Source: Planctomycetaceae bacterium (GTDB lineage: Bacteria; Planctomycetota; UBA1135; GCA-002686595). Taken from it: DNA of 64,000 nucleotides. The notes under the pieces are model-generated. The model was not told where the DNA came from and ran no database searches. It saw only the letters and a list, made by a program, of their open reading frames with translations. The translations under genes were made by a program, and so were the position numbers. Numbering within the stretch: the stretch's first letter is position 1; each line of letters starts with the position of its first letter. Of this stretch, positions 1-8,963 are shown piece by piece. The stretch lies in assembly GCA_011525785.1 (NCBI GenBank), contig WYBT01000030.1, forward strand, positions 248,001 through 312,000. Direction: 5' to 3'.

Positions 1-19
1 ACGGAGAGTCTCCGACACC

Positions 20-1366
20 ATGACCTCGTCTCTCGAACGTTTCGTTGCTTCCACGGCGTCCCTGCGCCGCTCTGCCCTGGTCGGCTTGGGCCTGGCCGCC
101 TTCGCCGGCGCGCTCGCGGCCCAGGAAGGCCAGCCGCGGCCCGCCCCCGTGGTCACCACCTCGTCGGTCGGCGTGAATTCGGCCGGCGTCGCGTCGGGCG
201 CGAAGTCCGCCCAGGACGTCAAGCCGCCGCAGACGCCCCCGCGCCCCGAGGAGAAGCCCGAGGAGGCCAAGCCCGCGGTCCAAGGTCCGGCGCCGCGCCT
301 CGAGGCGACCGAGCTCGAGCACAACTTCGGTCGCGCGATCGAAGGCGAGAAGCTCACGCACGTGTTCAAGCTCAAGAGCGCCGGCCAGGCCGACCTGATC
401 ATCTCGAGCGCCAAGCCGACCTGCGGTTGCACGGTGGCCAAGCTCGAAGTGATCAAGGCCGACGGCGCGCGCGAGATCTACAAGCCGGGCGACCCGCTGC
501 CCCCGGGCGCCGAGCTCGCGGTCGAGGCGCAGCTCGACACCAAGAACAAGTCCAACCAGGCCAGCAGCAAGATCAACATCTACTGCAACGATCCGCGCCA
601 GATCGTGACGCTCGGTCTGACCGCGATGGTCGACACGTACTTCGCGATCACCCCCAACGCGATCCAGTTCGGCGACCTGTCGGTGGCCGACACGCAGGAG
701 CGCACCTTCGAAGTCGCCGGAAAGAAGGCCGGGGGCTTCAAGCTCTCGCTCGAGGACAAGCCCAAGCCGGACGGCATGCAGATCCAGCTCTCGCCGATCG
801 AGCCGGACGCCGAGGGCAAGGCCACGCGCTGGAAGGTCACCGTCACGCTCGGGCCGGGCGCGCGCGAGGGCAACCTCGGCTACCCGATCAACCTGCGCTC
901 CGACGAGGCCGTGGCCGGCGCCGTCGCGGACGCCAGCGGTCAGGTTCCGACCTATGGCGCAACGGTGATGGTCACCGCGCGCGTCCAGGGACTGATCTCG
1001 TTCGAGCCGCAGTACCTCTCGTTCGGACTCGTGCGTCCCGGCCAGATCGTGGGCCGCTCGCTGACGCTCAAGACCTTCGATCCCAACTTCAGCTTCGGCG
1101 ACATCAAGGTGCGCCTGTCGGGCCCCAACGATCAGAAGCCGGAGTTCCCCTACGCGAGTTCGTTCTCGCACGTCGTCAAGCCCGCGCCGGACAACAAGTC
1201 GGCGGTGGTCGAGCTGACGCTCAACGGCCTGCCTGAGAACGTCGACGGCTCGTTCCAAGGCCGCCTGATCATCGAGACTGGCCATCCGCAGAAGCCCGAA
1301 CTCCAGTTGCTGTTCTCGGGCGTGTGCCGTCCCGGCGTGAAGGCGCCCGGCGCGGCCGGCGGCTGA
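20..1366 (+). CDS. DUF1573-domain exported protein
   Basis: A 448-residue protein with an N-terminal signal peptide (hydrophobic stretch about residues 18-34, ending LAAQ), a Pro/Glu/Lys-rich linker to about residue 95, and then a DUF1573-type immunoglobulin-like domain. The domain is recognised from the ELEHNFG start near residue 98 and the PTCGCT motif with C135 and C137, both typical of this family in Planctomycetes and Bacteroidetes. Two further beta-rich segments (about 205-320 and 330-435) look like additional Ig-like repeats. A GGAGAG Shine-Dalgarno lies 10 nt before the ATG. The specific function is unknown; periplasmic or surface location is inferred from the signal peptide. A strong hairpin follows, so it appears to be transcribed separately from the pilus genes. 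Confidence 0.85.
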   Translation: MTSSLERFVASTASLRRSALVGLGLAAFAGALAAQEGQPRPAPVVTTSSVGVNSAGVASGAKSAQDVKPPQTPPRPEEKPEEAKPAVQGPAPRLEATELEHNFGRAIEGEKLTHVFKLKSAGQADLIISSAKPTCGCTVAKLEVIKADGAREIYKPGDPLPPGAELAVEAQLDTKNKSNQASSKINIYCNDPRQIVTLGLTAMVDTYFAITPNAIQFGDLSVADTQERTFEVAGKKAGGFKLSLEDKPKPDGMQIQLSPIEPDAEGKATRWKVTVTLGPGAREGNLGYPINLRSDEAVAGAVADASGQVPTYGATVMVTARVQGLISFEPQYLSFGLVRPGQIVGRSLTLKTFDPNFSFGDIKVRLSGPNDQKPEFPYASSFSHVVKPAPDNKSAVVELTLNGLPENVDGSFQGRLIIETGHPQKPELQLLFSGVCRPGVKAPGAAGG

Positions 1367-1398
1367 GCGCGCTCCGGCCCCAGGCCGAACGCTTCCTT

Positions 1399-1439
1399 TC
1401 GCGCCCTGCGGACGCCTGTGCGGCGACCGCAGGGCGCGA
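1399..1439 (+). terminator. Candidate terminator hairpin after the DUF1573 gene
   Basis: A perfect 13-bp stem (1399-1411 pairing with 1427-1439) encloses a 15-nt loop, between the end of the DUF1573 gene and the next promoter-like element. There is no long T run, only TCATTCT after the stem, so the assignment rests on stem strength and position. Confidence 0.55.
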
Positions 1440-1523
1440 GTCATTCTCCTCGCGCGGCCGCGGCTGCAATCTCGCGCGCATCTTTCCCGCGGCCTTCGTA
1501 GCGCGCTCGCCGCAGGTGACTAT

Positions 1524-1529
1524 TAGACT
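1524..1529 (+). promoter_or_regulatory. -10-like hexamer TAGACT before the first pilus ATPase gene
   Basis: TAGACT ends 15 nt before the ATG at 1545, and no Shine-Dalgarno sequence is visible between them. It matches the TAnnnT elements found before several other first genes in this window. No convincing -35 hexamer is seen at 16-18 nt. Confidence 0.4.
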
Positions 1530-1544
1530 CCCGCGCCACGTTTC

Positions 1545-3200
1545 ATGACTCAGGACCTGGGCGAATACCTCGTCGCGAAGGGTGCGATCACCCAGGAGCA
1601 GCTGCGCGACGCCCTGTCGCAGACGCGCGGCGGAGGCGATCTGGCCGAGGTGCTGGTGCGCATCGGGGCCTGCGACGAGGCGGCGGTGGCGCGCGCCTGG
1701 GGCGGGATCCTGTCGCTGCCCTTCGTCGACCTGAACAAGGGACCGATCGCGCCGGCGGTGCTCGAGCGCATTCCGGCCGACTTCGCGCGCGAGCAGGGCA
1801 TCCTGCCCGTGCTCGAGCGCAACGGGAAGCTGATCGTCGCGATCGACAACCCGCTCAAGCGCATCGTCGTCGACCAGTTGCAGTTCCAACTGGGCGGCGA
1901 GGTGGCCTGCGCCATGGCAGCTCGCACGGCGCTCAAACGCGCGCTCGAGAAGCACTACGGCGCCGCGCCCGAACAAGGCGTGGCCGAGTCGCTCAAGGCG
2001 GAAGCGAGCGACGCGACCGACGATGCGCCGATCATCCGACTGGTCTCGCGCATGTTCCAGGATGCGCTGACGCAGCGCGCGTCCGACATCCACGTCGAGC
2101 CCACGCCGTCGTTGCTCCGCGTGCGCTACCGCGTCGACGGCGTGCTGCGCATCGTGGCCGAGCACCCGCCGCACTTGTCGAGCCCGCTCATCAGCCGGCT
2201 CAAGATCATGGCGGAGATGGACATCGCCGAGAAGCGCAAGCCGCAGGACGGGCGCATCGGCATGGAGCTCAAGGGCAAGAGCATCGACGTGCGCTGCTCG
2301 CTGTTGCCGACCAACCACGGCGAGTCGATGGTGATGCGCTTGCTCGACCGCTCCTCGAGCCTGATCGGGCTCAAGGAACTGGGCTTCGAGGAAGAGGAGT
2401 ACAAGTGGTTCCGGCGCGTGATCGCGCGCCCCAACGGCATCGTGCTCGTCACCGGGCCGACGGGTTCGGGCAAGACCACCACGCTGTACGCGGCGCTCAG
2501 CGAGCTCAATCGACCGGACGTGAAGATCATCACGGCCGAGGATCCGGTCGAGTACCACATCGCGGGCATCAACCAGATCCAAGTCCACCCGCGCATCGGT
2601 CTGAGCTTCGGCCGCGTGCTCAAGGCCATGTTGCGCGCCGCGCCCAACATCATCCTGGTGGGCGAAATCCGCGACGTCGAAACGGCCGAGATCGCGATCC
2701 AGGCCTCGCTCACCGGACACCTGGTGTTCTCGACGCTGCACACCAACGACGCGCCGAGCGCGCTGACGCGCCTGATCGACATGGGCGTCAAGCCCTTCCT
2801 GGTTTCGGCCGCCGTGCAAGCGGTGATGGCGCAGCGCCTGGTGCGTCGCCTGTGCCGCTCCTGCGCGCAGGAGTACACGCCCAGCGAGGCCGAGCTGCGC
2901 TCGCTCGACCTGGATCCGCGACTGTTCGTCGGGCGCAAGTTCCGCCAGCCGCGCGGCTGCCCGGAGTGCGAGCGCTCCGGCTACCGCGGACGACTCGGCG
3001 TGTTCGAGGTGCTCGAGATGGACGAGGTGCTGCGCGAGATGACCTTCCGCGGCGCCAGCCTCGAGGAAGTGCGCGCGACGGCGCTCGCCTCGCGACGCCT
3101 GCGCCCGCTGCTCGCCGATGGGGCGCGCAAGGTCGCCGCGGGTTCGACCACGGTCACGGAAGTGCTGCGTGTCACGCGCGCGGCGGACGGCGCAGCGTGA
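1545..3200 (+). CDS. GspE/PilB-family assembly ATPase (first copy)
   Basis: A 551-residue cytoplasmic hexameric ATPase of the type that powers pilin or pseudopilin polymerisation. Residues about 1-150 form the MshEN/T2SSE_N domain, which typically docks to the inner-membrane platform. The Walker A motif GPTGSGKTTT is at about 304-313, followed by the Asp box, a Walker B-like ILVGEIRD and the His box STLHTND. A zinc-binding CxxC pair is at C437/C440 and C472/C475, as in PilB and GspE. One oddity: the segment before Walker B reads RAAPNIILVGEIRD, where the family normally has RQDPD. It is the first of three consecutive ATPase genes, with pilT starting 31 nt downstream. Pilus versus secretion system cannot be decided from this gene alone. 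Confidence 0.92.
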   Translation: MTQDLGEYLVAKGAITQEQLRDALSQTRGGGDLAEVLVRIGACDEAAVARAWGGILSLPFVDLNKGPIAPAVLERIPADFAREQGILPVLERNGKLIVAIDNPLKRIVVDQLQFQLGGEVACAMAARTALKRALEKHYGAAPEQGVAESLKAEASDATDDAPIIRLVSRMFQDALTQRASDIHVEPTPSLLRVRYRVDGVLRIVAEHPPHLSSPLISRLKIMAEMDIAEKRKPQDGRIGMELKGKSIDVRCSLLPTNHGESMVMRLLDRSSSLIGLKELGFEEEEYKWFRRVIARPNGIVLVTGPTGSGKTTTLYAALSELNRPDVKIITAEDPVEYHIAGINQIQVHPRIGLSFGRVLKAMLRAAPNIILVGEIRDVETAEIAIQASLTGHLVFSTLHTNDAPSALTRLIDMGVKPFLVSAAVQAVMAQRLVRRLCRSCAQEYTPSEAELRSLDLDPRLFVGRKFRQPRGCPECERSGYRGRLGVFEVLEMDEVLREMTFRGASLEEVRATALASRRLRPLLADGARKVAAGSTTVTEVLRVTRAADGAA

Positions 3201-3231
3201 GCGCGCCCCCCACGGAACAGGACGCACGACG

Positions 3232-4293
3232 ATGACGAGTCTGGACCCCAAGGCCCTGATGGCGGTGGTGATCGAGAAGAACGCCTCGGACCTGCACCTC
3301 AATCCGGGTCGGCCGCCGGTCATTCGCTACCACGGCGAGCTGGTTTCGATCCCCGGCACGCCCGTGCTCGACGACGCGTCCAACGCTGCGCTGTGCCGCG
3401 CGTTGTGCAGCGACCCGCAGTGGGACGAGATCGCGCGCGTGGGCACCACCGACTTCGGCATCGCGCACGAGAGCGGCAACCGCTTCCGCGCGAGCGTTTT
3501 CCGCCAGCGCGGGCGCTATTCGGCGGTGCTGCGACTGATCCCCAATCGCCTGCTCAGCTTCGATCAGATCGGCCTGCCCGAGGCCGCCAAGGAAATCCTG
3601 CGCCGGCCGCGCGGTTTGGTGCTCGTCACCGGACCGACGGGCTCGGGCAAGACCACCACGCTGGCGACGATGATCGACTGGATCAACCAGAATCTCGATC
3701 GTCACATCGTCACCATCGAGGACCCGATCGAGTACTACCACAGCCACAAGAAGAGCCTGGTCACGCAGCGCGAACTGGGCGCCGACGTGCCGAGCTTCCC
3801 AGAGGCCATCCGCCGCGCGCTGCGCCAGGACCCGGACGTGATCCTGCTCGGCGAAATGCGCGACCTCGACACGATCTCCGCCGCGATCACGGCGGCCGAG
3901 ACGGGCCACCTGGTGTTCGGCACGCTGCACACGACCGGCAGCGCGCGCACGGTCGATCGCATCATCGACGCCTACCCGACCAACCAGCAGGAGCAGGTCC
4001 GCGCGCAGCTCTCGGTCTCGATCGTGTCGGTCATCAGTCAGGTGCTCTTGCCGCGCAAGGACAAGCGCGGACGCGCGGCGGCCTTCGAAGTGATGCTGAT
4101 GACCCCGGCGATCGGCAACCTGATCCGCAAGAACGAGACGAACAAGATCCAGTCCACGCTGCAGACCTCGCGGCGCATGGGCATGATCACGCTCGACGAC
4201 TATCTCCTCGACCTCGTCAAGCGCGACGTCGTGACGCGCGAAGTGGCGCTCGACGCGGCGCAGGATCCCAAGGATCTCGAGGCGCGACTGTGA
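3232..4293 (+). CDS. pilT: Type IV pilus retraction ATPase PilT
   Basis: A 353-residue PilT, the ATPase that disassembles type IV pili for twitching motility and DNA uptake. The N-terminal PilT signature is seen (NASDLHLNPGRPPVIRYHG), then Walker A GPTGSGKTTT at about 134-143, Walker B-like ILLGEMRD, and the PilT-typical GTLHTTGSARTVDRIIDAYP, which distinguishes it from PilB. It lacks the PilB zinc motif, and its length is normal for PilT. The ATG at 3232 is chosen because it gives the canonical N-terminus and follows a GGAACAGGA purine stretch; an upstream extension of the frame would overlap the preceding gene. Its TGA overlaps the GTG of the next ATPase gene (GTGA), so the two are probably translationally coupled. 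Confidence 0.93.
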   Translation: MTSLDPKALMAVVIEKNASDLHLNPGRPPVIRYHGELVSIPGTPVLDDASNAALCRALCSDPQWDEIARVGTTDFGIAHESGNRFRASVFRQRGRYSAVLRLIPNRLLSFDQIGLPEAAKEILRRPRGLVLVTGPTGSGKTTTLATMIDWINQNLDRHIVTIEDPIEYYHSHKKSLVTQRELGADVPSFPEAIRRALRQDPDVILLGEMRDLDTISAAITAAETGHLVFGTLHTTGSARTVDRIIDAYPTNQQEQVRAQLSVSIVSVISQVLLPRKDKRGRAAAFEVMLMTPAIGNLIRKNETNKIQSTLQTSRRMGMITLDDYLLDLVKRDVVTREVALDAAQDPKDLEARL

Positions 4294-5993
4294 GTCCTCT
4301 GCCGAGCGCCTCGAACCCCGCGGCCGCCGGCGGCGGCCGGCGCCTGCTCGGGCAGATCCTCAAGGCGCGCGGCGTCGTGCGCGAAGGCCAGATCCAGGAG
4401 GCCTTGTCCGAGCAGCGCAAGCACGGCGGACTGCTCGGGCAGATCCTGGTGCAGCTGGGCGCGTGCGGAGCGGGGGACATCGCGCTCGCGCTGGCCGAGC
4501 AGTCGGGCCTGGAGATCGTCGACTTGACGCGCGTGCGGCCGGAGAAGGCTGCGCTGGCGCTGGTCGACGGCGACACGGCGCACGCCTTCGGCTGTCTGCC
4601 GCTCGCGGTCGAAGGCAAGACGCTGGTGGTTGCGATCGGCGATCCGCTCAACACGGCGGTGCTCGAGGACCTGCGCTTCACCACCGGCCTGGAGATCCGC
4701 GGCGTGATCGCCGACGCCGAGCGGCTGCGCGCAGCGGTGTTCGAGGCCTACGGCGCACAGAGTTCGCTCGAGGACGCGATCGCCGCGGCCGCCAAGGCCT
4801 CGTCGGGCGCCGACGCAGCCTCCGCTGCCGCCAGCATGCCGGTCGTGCGGCTGCTCAACTCGATCCTGCATCGCGCGATCAAGGACCGCGCGAGCGACAT
4901 CCATTTCGAGGTCTTCGACGGCGACTTCCGCATCCGCTACCGCGTCGACGGCGCGCTGTACGAGATCGAAGCGCCGCCGTCGCACCTGGCGATTCCGCTG
5001 GTGGCGCGCATCAAGGTCATGAGCGATCTCGACATCGCCGAGACGCGCATGCCCCAGGACGGCCGCATCGAGCTGTCGATCGACGGTCGCCCGGTCGACC
5101 TGCGCGTGGCCACGCTGCCGGGTATCGCCGGCGAGGGCTGCGTGCTGCGCGTGCTCGATCGCTCGGCCGTGCAACTGGACCTGTCGGTGCTGGGTCTGCG
5201 CCCCGACGACGAGCAACTGCTGCGCAAGCTGGTCGAGCTGCCGCACGGCATCATCCTGATCACCGGGCCGACGGGTTCGGGCAAGACCACCACGCTGTAC
5301 GCGATGCTGCAGTCGGCCAACGACCCCGGCGTGAAGATCATCACGGCCGAGGATCCGGTCGAGTACGACATCGACGGCATCGTGCAGGTGCCGATCAACG
5401 ACGAGATCGGCGTCAGCTACGCCAAGGTGCTGCGCACCATGCTGCGCCAGGACCCCGACAAGATCCTGGTGGGCGAGATCCGCGATCGCGAGACCGCTGC
5501 CACGGCGGTGGAGGCCTCGCTCACCGGCCACACGGTGCTCTCGACGCTGCACACCAACGATGCGCCGAGCGCGGTCACGCGTCTGGTCGACATCGGCGTC
5601 GAGCCCTTCATGATCACCGCGACGCTCGAAGCCGTCGTGGCGCAGCGCCTGGTGCGGCGCGTGTGCTCGGGCTGCAAGCAGTCGTTCCAGCCCGACGACG
5701 AACTCCTGCGCGAGCTCGGCCCCGAAGGCGAGCGCTTGCGCGGCGCGACCTTCTACTACGGCAAGGGCTGCGACGATTGCCATCAAACCGGCTACCGCGG
5801 ACGCGTGGGCATCTATGAGGTGCTGCTGATGAGCGAGTCGCTGCGCAAGATCGTGCTGGCGGGCGGGTCCACCTCGGAGTTGCGCGCCGCGGCGATCGCG
5901 GCCGGCATGCGCACGCTGCGCGAGAGCGGGCTCCAGTCGGTCACCGAGGGGCGCACGACGGTCGAGGAAGTCCTGCGCGAGACGATGGCGTGA
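4290..5993 (+). CDS. GspE/PilB-family assembly ATPase (second copy)
   Basis: A 567-residue paralogue of the ATPase at 1545. It has an N-terminal MshEN-like domain (repeated GQIL..G....GQIQEAL pattern within the first 75 residues), Walker A GPTGSGKTTT near residue 326, the canonical RQDPDKILVGEIRD, STLHTND, and a zinc motif with CSGC and CDDC. The start is the GTG overlapping the pilT stop; no ATG lies near the conserved N-terminus. Family knowledge: an assembly ATPase works with a PilC/GspF platform, which is the next gene. With the degenerate RAAPN segment in the first copy, this copy has the more canonical catalytic core. Which of the two drives assembly cannot be told from sequence. Confidence 0.92.
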   Translation: MSPLPSASNPAAAGGGRRLLGQILKARGVVREGQIQEALSEQRKHGGLLGQILVQLGACGAGDIALALAEQSGLEIVDLTRVRPEKAALALVDGDTAHAFGCLPLAVEGKTLVVAIGDPLNTAVLEDLRFTTGLEIRGVIADAERLRAAVFEAYGAQSSLEDAIAAAAKASSGADAASAAASMPVVRLLNSILHRAIKDRASDIHFEVFDGDFRIRYRVDGALYEIEAPPSHLAIPLVARIKVMSDLDIAETRMPQDGRIELSIDGRPVDLRVATLPGIAGEGCVLRVLDRSAVQLDLSVLGLRPDDEQLLRKLVELPHGIILITGPTGSGKTTTLYAMLQSANDPGVKIITAEDPVEYDIDGIVQVPINDEIGVSYAKVLRTMLRQDPDKILVGEIRDRETAATAVEASLTGHTVLSTLHTNDAPSAVTRLVDIGVEPFMITATLEAVVAQRLVRRVCSGCKQSFQPDDELLRELGPEGERLRGATFYYGKGCDDCHQTGYRGRVGIYEVLLMSESLRKIVLAGGSTSELRAAAIAAGMRTLRESGLQSVTEGRTTVEEVLRETMA

Positions 5994-6166
5994 AGCGCGT
6001 CGCTCGAATCGCGGGGCGTGGCGCTCGCGGCGCCGCCCTGTCCCGCGCGGCGACGCCCGGCTGCGCGCTTCCCGCGCGATCCGTCAGCCACTAAGTTCAC
6101 TTTCCCTCGCACTGATCCTCGCTCTCGCTCTCAGGCGTCCCACCGGAATCTGCGCCCCCACACGGC

Positions 6167-7303
6167 ATGGCCAAGCGACTTCAACGAACTTCCCAGGCGC
6201 CGGCCCGCGCCGATGGCGACCAAGGTCCGGCGCCGCGGGCCGCAGCGCGCCGCGGGCGCGTGCCGGCTCAGATCGTGACGGAGTTCACGACCCAGCTCGC
6301 GACGCTCACGGGGGCCGGCATTCCGATCGTCAAGGCGCTCACCATCCTCGAGGGTCAGACGCGCCCCGGTCCGTTCAAGGGCGTGCTGCAAGCGCTGGTC
6401 GAGGATGTCTCTGCCGGCGGCACGCTCTCGGAGTCGATGGCCAAGCACCCCGCCAGCTTCGACCGTCTGTATTCGTCGATGGTGCGCGCGGGCGAGGCCG
6501 GCGGCGTGCTCGACCGCATCCTCTTGCGCTTGGCCGCGTTCCGCGAGAAGGCGGCGGCGATCCGCGCCAAGATTCAGGGCGCGCTGATCTACCCCGCGGT
6601 CGTGGCCTTCGTGGCCATCGCCGTCGTCTCGGCGGTGATCGTGTTCGTGATCCCCAAGTTCGAGGAGATCTTCGACTCCTTCGGCGCGGAGCTGCCGCAG
6701 ATCACGCGCGTGCTGCTCGACACGTCGCGCTTCGTGGTCGACTACTGGTACCTCGTGTTCGGGACCCCGATCGCGCTGGTCTTCTTGCACGTCGTGCTGA
6801 TGCGCCGAGGCGGCGCCTATCGCTACCGCATCCACAAGCTGATGCTGCGCTCGCCGGCGCTCGGACCGGTGATCCAAAAGTCGATGATCGCGGCCTTCTC
6901 GCGCACCTTCGGCACGCTGATCGAGTCGGGCGTGCCGCACCTGGACGCGCTGGCGATCGTGCGCGACACGACCTCCAACGCCGTGCTGGTCGACGGCGTC
7001 GAACAGATCCGCAAGACCGTGCGCGAGGGCGAGGGCATTGCGCGCCCGATGGGGGAGAGCGGCGCCTTCGACGACCTGGTGGTGAACATGGTCGACGTCG
7101 GCGAGGCCACCGGCGAGCTCGACAAGATGTTGCTCAAGGTGGCCGACGCCTACGACGTGGCCGTCGACCGGCGCATCGACAGCCTGTTCAAGATCATCGA
7201 GCCCGCGATCCTGATCTTCATGGCCGTCGTGGTGGGCTTCATCGTCGTCGCGCTGTTCATGCCGCTGATGGCGATCATGAGCCAGCTCTCCGGCGCGGGC
7301 TGA
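6167..7303 (+). CDS. PilC/GspF-family inner-membrane platform protein
   Basis: A 378-residue T2SSF-family protein forming the inner-membrane platform on which PilB/GspE acts. Two T2SSF four-helix domains are visible, at about 35-165 and 225-345, each with the recurring pattern LT.AGIP...L and GE.TG.LD. Membrane segments lie at about 143-170, 193-213 and 343-367. The length is slightly short of the usual 400 because the N-terminal region before the first domain is brief. It lies 173 bp after the second ATPase gene, with a TAAGTT element at 6092-6097 as a possible -10. No major pilin or pseudopilin gene is in the window. Confidence 0.92.
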   Translation: MAKRLQRTSQAPARADGDQGPAPRAAARRGRVPAQIVTEFTTQLATLTGAGIPIVKALTILEGQTRPGPFKGVLQALVEDVSAGGTLSESMAKHPASFDRLYSSMVRAGEAGGVLDRILLRLAAFREKAAAIRAKIQGALIYPAVVAFVAIAVVSAVIVFVIPKFEEIFDSFGAELPQITRVLLDTSRFVVDYWYLVFGTPIALVFLHVVLMRRGGAYRYRIHKLMLRSPALGPVIQKSMIAAFSRTFGTLIESGVPHLDALAIVRDTTSNAVLVDGVEQIRKTVREGEGIARPMGESGAFDDLVVNMVDVGEATGELDKMLLKVADAYDVAVDRRIDSLFKIIEPAILIFMAVVVGFIVVALFMPLMAIMSQLSGAG

Positions 7304-7394
7304 TCCGCCGGCCCCGCGCTCCGCCTCCGTCCGTTCCCCTCCGCTCGCAGCGGCGCGTCCGGCCTTCGCCCGCTGGCGCGCGATCCGATCGCCG

Positions 7395-8963
7395 ATGTCG
7401 CTCTCGCTCCGCCAACGCACGCTGGTGTGGATCGTCGCGATCCACGGGGCCGCCGTGGGCATCGAGTTCGCGCTGTTCGGCGACAACTTGGCGCGCACGC
7501 GCCGGGCCGAGGCGATCGAGCGCGGCGGCGAGCTCTTGAGCACGTTGCGCAACTTGATCCAGCCGCAGGGCGGGCTGAACACCGCGCCGCTCTTGCGCTG
7601 GTCGGGCTGGCCGGCCTTCGAAGACGCGTTGGTGCTCGATCGCAACCTCGTGGCGCAGCCCGGCGGCGCGATCGCGCCCGCTGGAATCGCGCTCAACCCG
7701 CTCGGCGCCGCGCGGCGCGACGCGCGCTTCGATGCGAGCGCGATCTACCGCCAGATGGAGCACGCCATCCGCACGCGCACGGTGGTCGACGACGTCGCCG
7801 GCGGCCGCGTCGTGCCCATCGACACTCCCGAGGGCGTGTGGGGCGCGTGCTGGTACCGCATCGCTCCGGATGCGCGCCGCACGCGGCAACTGGCGCTGAC
7901 CTTCGTGGTGCTGCTCGGCACGACCACCGCGGCCATCGCCGCCGTGCTGTTCTTCGCCCTGCGGCGCGACGTGCTCGATCCGGTTTCGCGCCTGACCCGC
8001 GCCGCGCGGCGCGTGGCGGCCGGCGACCTCGAGGTGCGCGTCGAGCGGGCCAACGACGACGAGCTGGGCGCGTTGACGGACACCTTCAATGCCATGGTCG
8101 AGGACGTGCGCGGGTTCAACTCGCGCCTCCAGCACGAGGTCCAGGTCGCCACCGAGCAAGCGCGTGCCGCCGAGGCCGCCGCGATGACTCAACGTCGGCT
8201 CGCGGCCACCGGCGAACTCGCTGCGGGCATCGCGCACGAGATCAACAACCCGCTCGGAGGACTGCTCAACGCAGTCGAGCGCCTGCAGCGCGACGACCTG
8301 CCTCCGGCCAAGCGCGCGCAGTACCTGGCCCTGCTCGCTTCGGGACTCGAGCGCATCCGCGACACGGTCGGCAAGCTCCTGCGCTTCACTCCGCGCCAGG
8401 CCCGGCTCGGGCCGCTGCTCCTGTGGGGACCGGCCATCGACGCATTGGGGCTGATCCGCCACCGCGCCCAGAAGGCCGGAGTCGAACTGGAGGTCGCGGC
8501 GAGCGCCGCTGGCCCGGCCCTGGATCCCTTCGATCCCGCGACGCCCGAGCATTTCGCCGCGCTCGCGCCGATCGACGGGCACGCGCACGAGATCGCGCAG
8601 GCCGTGCTGAACCTGCTGGTCAACGCGCTCGACGCGTTGGAGGGCGGCGCGGCCGGGCCCAAACGCGTGCGCGTCGTGCTGCGCCGCGACCGGGATGCGC
8701 AGCTGGGGCCGTGCGCGGTGCTCGAGGTGCACGACAACGGTCCGGGCGTGGAGCGCGCGGAGCTGGGGCGCGTGCTGGACCTGTTCTACACGACCAAGGA
8801 GGTCGGGCGCGGAACTGGGCTGGGGCTGGCGCTGGTGCACAACGTCGTCACCGGCCACGGCGGGCGGATGGAACTCGACAGCGCGCCTGGCGCGGGCTTC
8901 CACGTGCGAGTGTGGTTGCCAGAGCGCAGCGCGCCGTCTGCGCCGCAGGGACCGACGGCGTGA
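7395..8963 (+). CDS. Membrane sensor histidine kinase
   Basis: A 522-residue class I histidine kinase. TM1 is at about residues 9-28, followed by a periplasmic sensor region of about 135 residues with no recognisable fold, then TM2 at about 166-190. A HAMP domain (about 190-240, DPVSRLTRAARRVAAGDL) leads to HisKA with the phospho-acceptor H281 in GIAHEINNPLGG, a form typical of NtrB-like kinases. The HATPase_c domain has the N box NLLVNALDAL, GPGVERAEL and GRGTGLGLALVHNVV. No response regulator gene is adjacent. Its stop overlaps the GTG of the next gene, a CNNM-like membrane protein, which suggests co-translation and perhaps a link to ion or envelope sensing (inference). Confidence 0.9.
   Translation: MSLSLRQRTLVWIVAIHGAAVGIEFALFGDNLARTRRAEAIERGGELLSTLRNLIQPQGGLNTAPLLRWSGWPAFEDALVLDRNLVAQPGGAIAPAGIALNPLGAARRDARFDASAIYRQMEHAIRTRTVVDDVAGGRVVPIDTPEGVWGACWYRIAPDARRTRQLALTFVVLLGTTTAAIAAVLFFALRRDVLDPVSRLTRAARRVAAGDLEVRVERANDDELGALTDTFNAMVEDVRGFNSRLQHEVQVATEQARAAEAAAMTQRRLAATGELAAGIAHEINNPLGGLLNAVERLQRDDLPPAKRAQYLALLASGLERIRDTVGKLLRFTPRQARLGPLLLWGPAIDALGLIRHRAQKAGVELEVAASAAGPALDPFDPATPEHFAALAPIDGHAHEIAQAVLNLLVNALDALEGGAAGPKRVRVVLRRDRDAQLGPCAVLEVHDNGPGVERAELGRVLDLFYTTKEVGRGTGLGLALVHNVVTGHGGRMELDSAPGAGFHVRVWLPERSAPSAPQGPTA

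Noticed and set aside
1269..3323. A 684-codon minus-strand frame opposite the first ATPase
   Set aside because: It overlaps a certain GspE/PilB gene for its whole length and has antisense-like composition.
5994..6060. Terminator hairpin between the second ATPase and the platform gene
   Set aside because: Only a 5-bp stem with a bulge is possible, common by chance in such GC-rich sequence.
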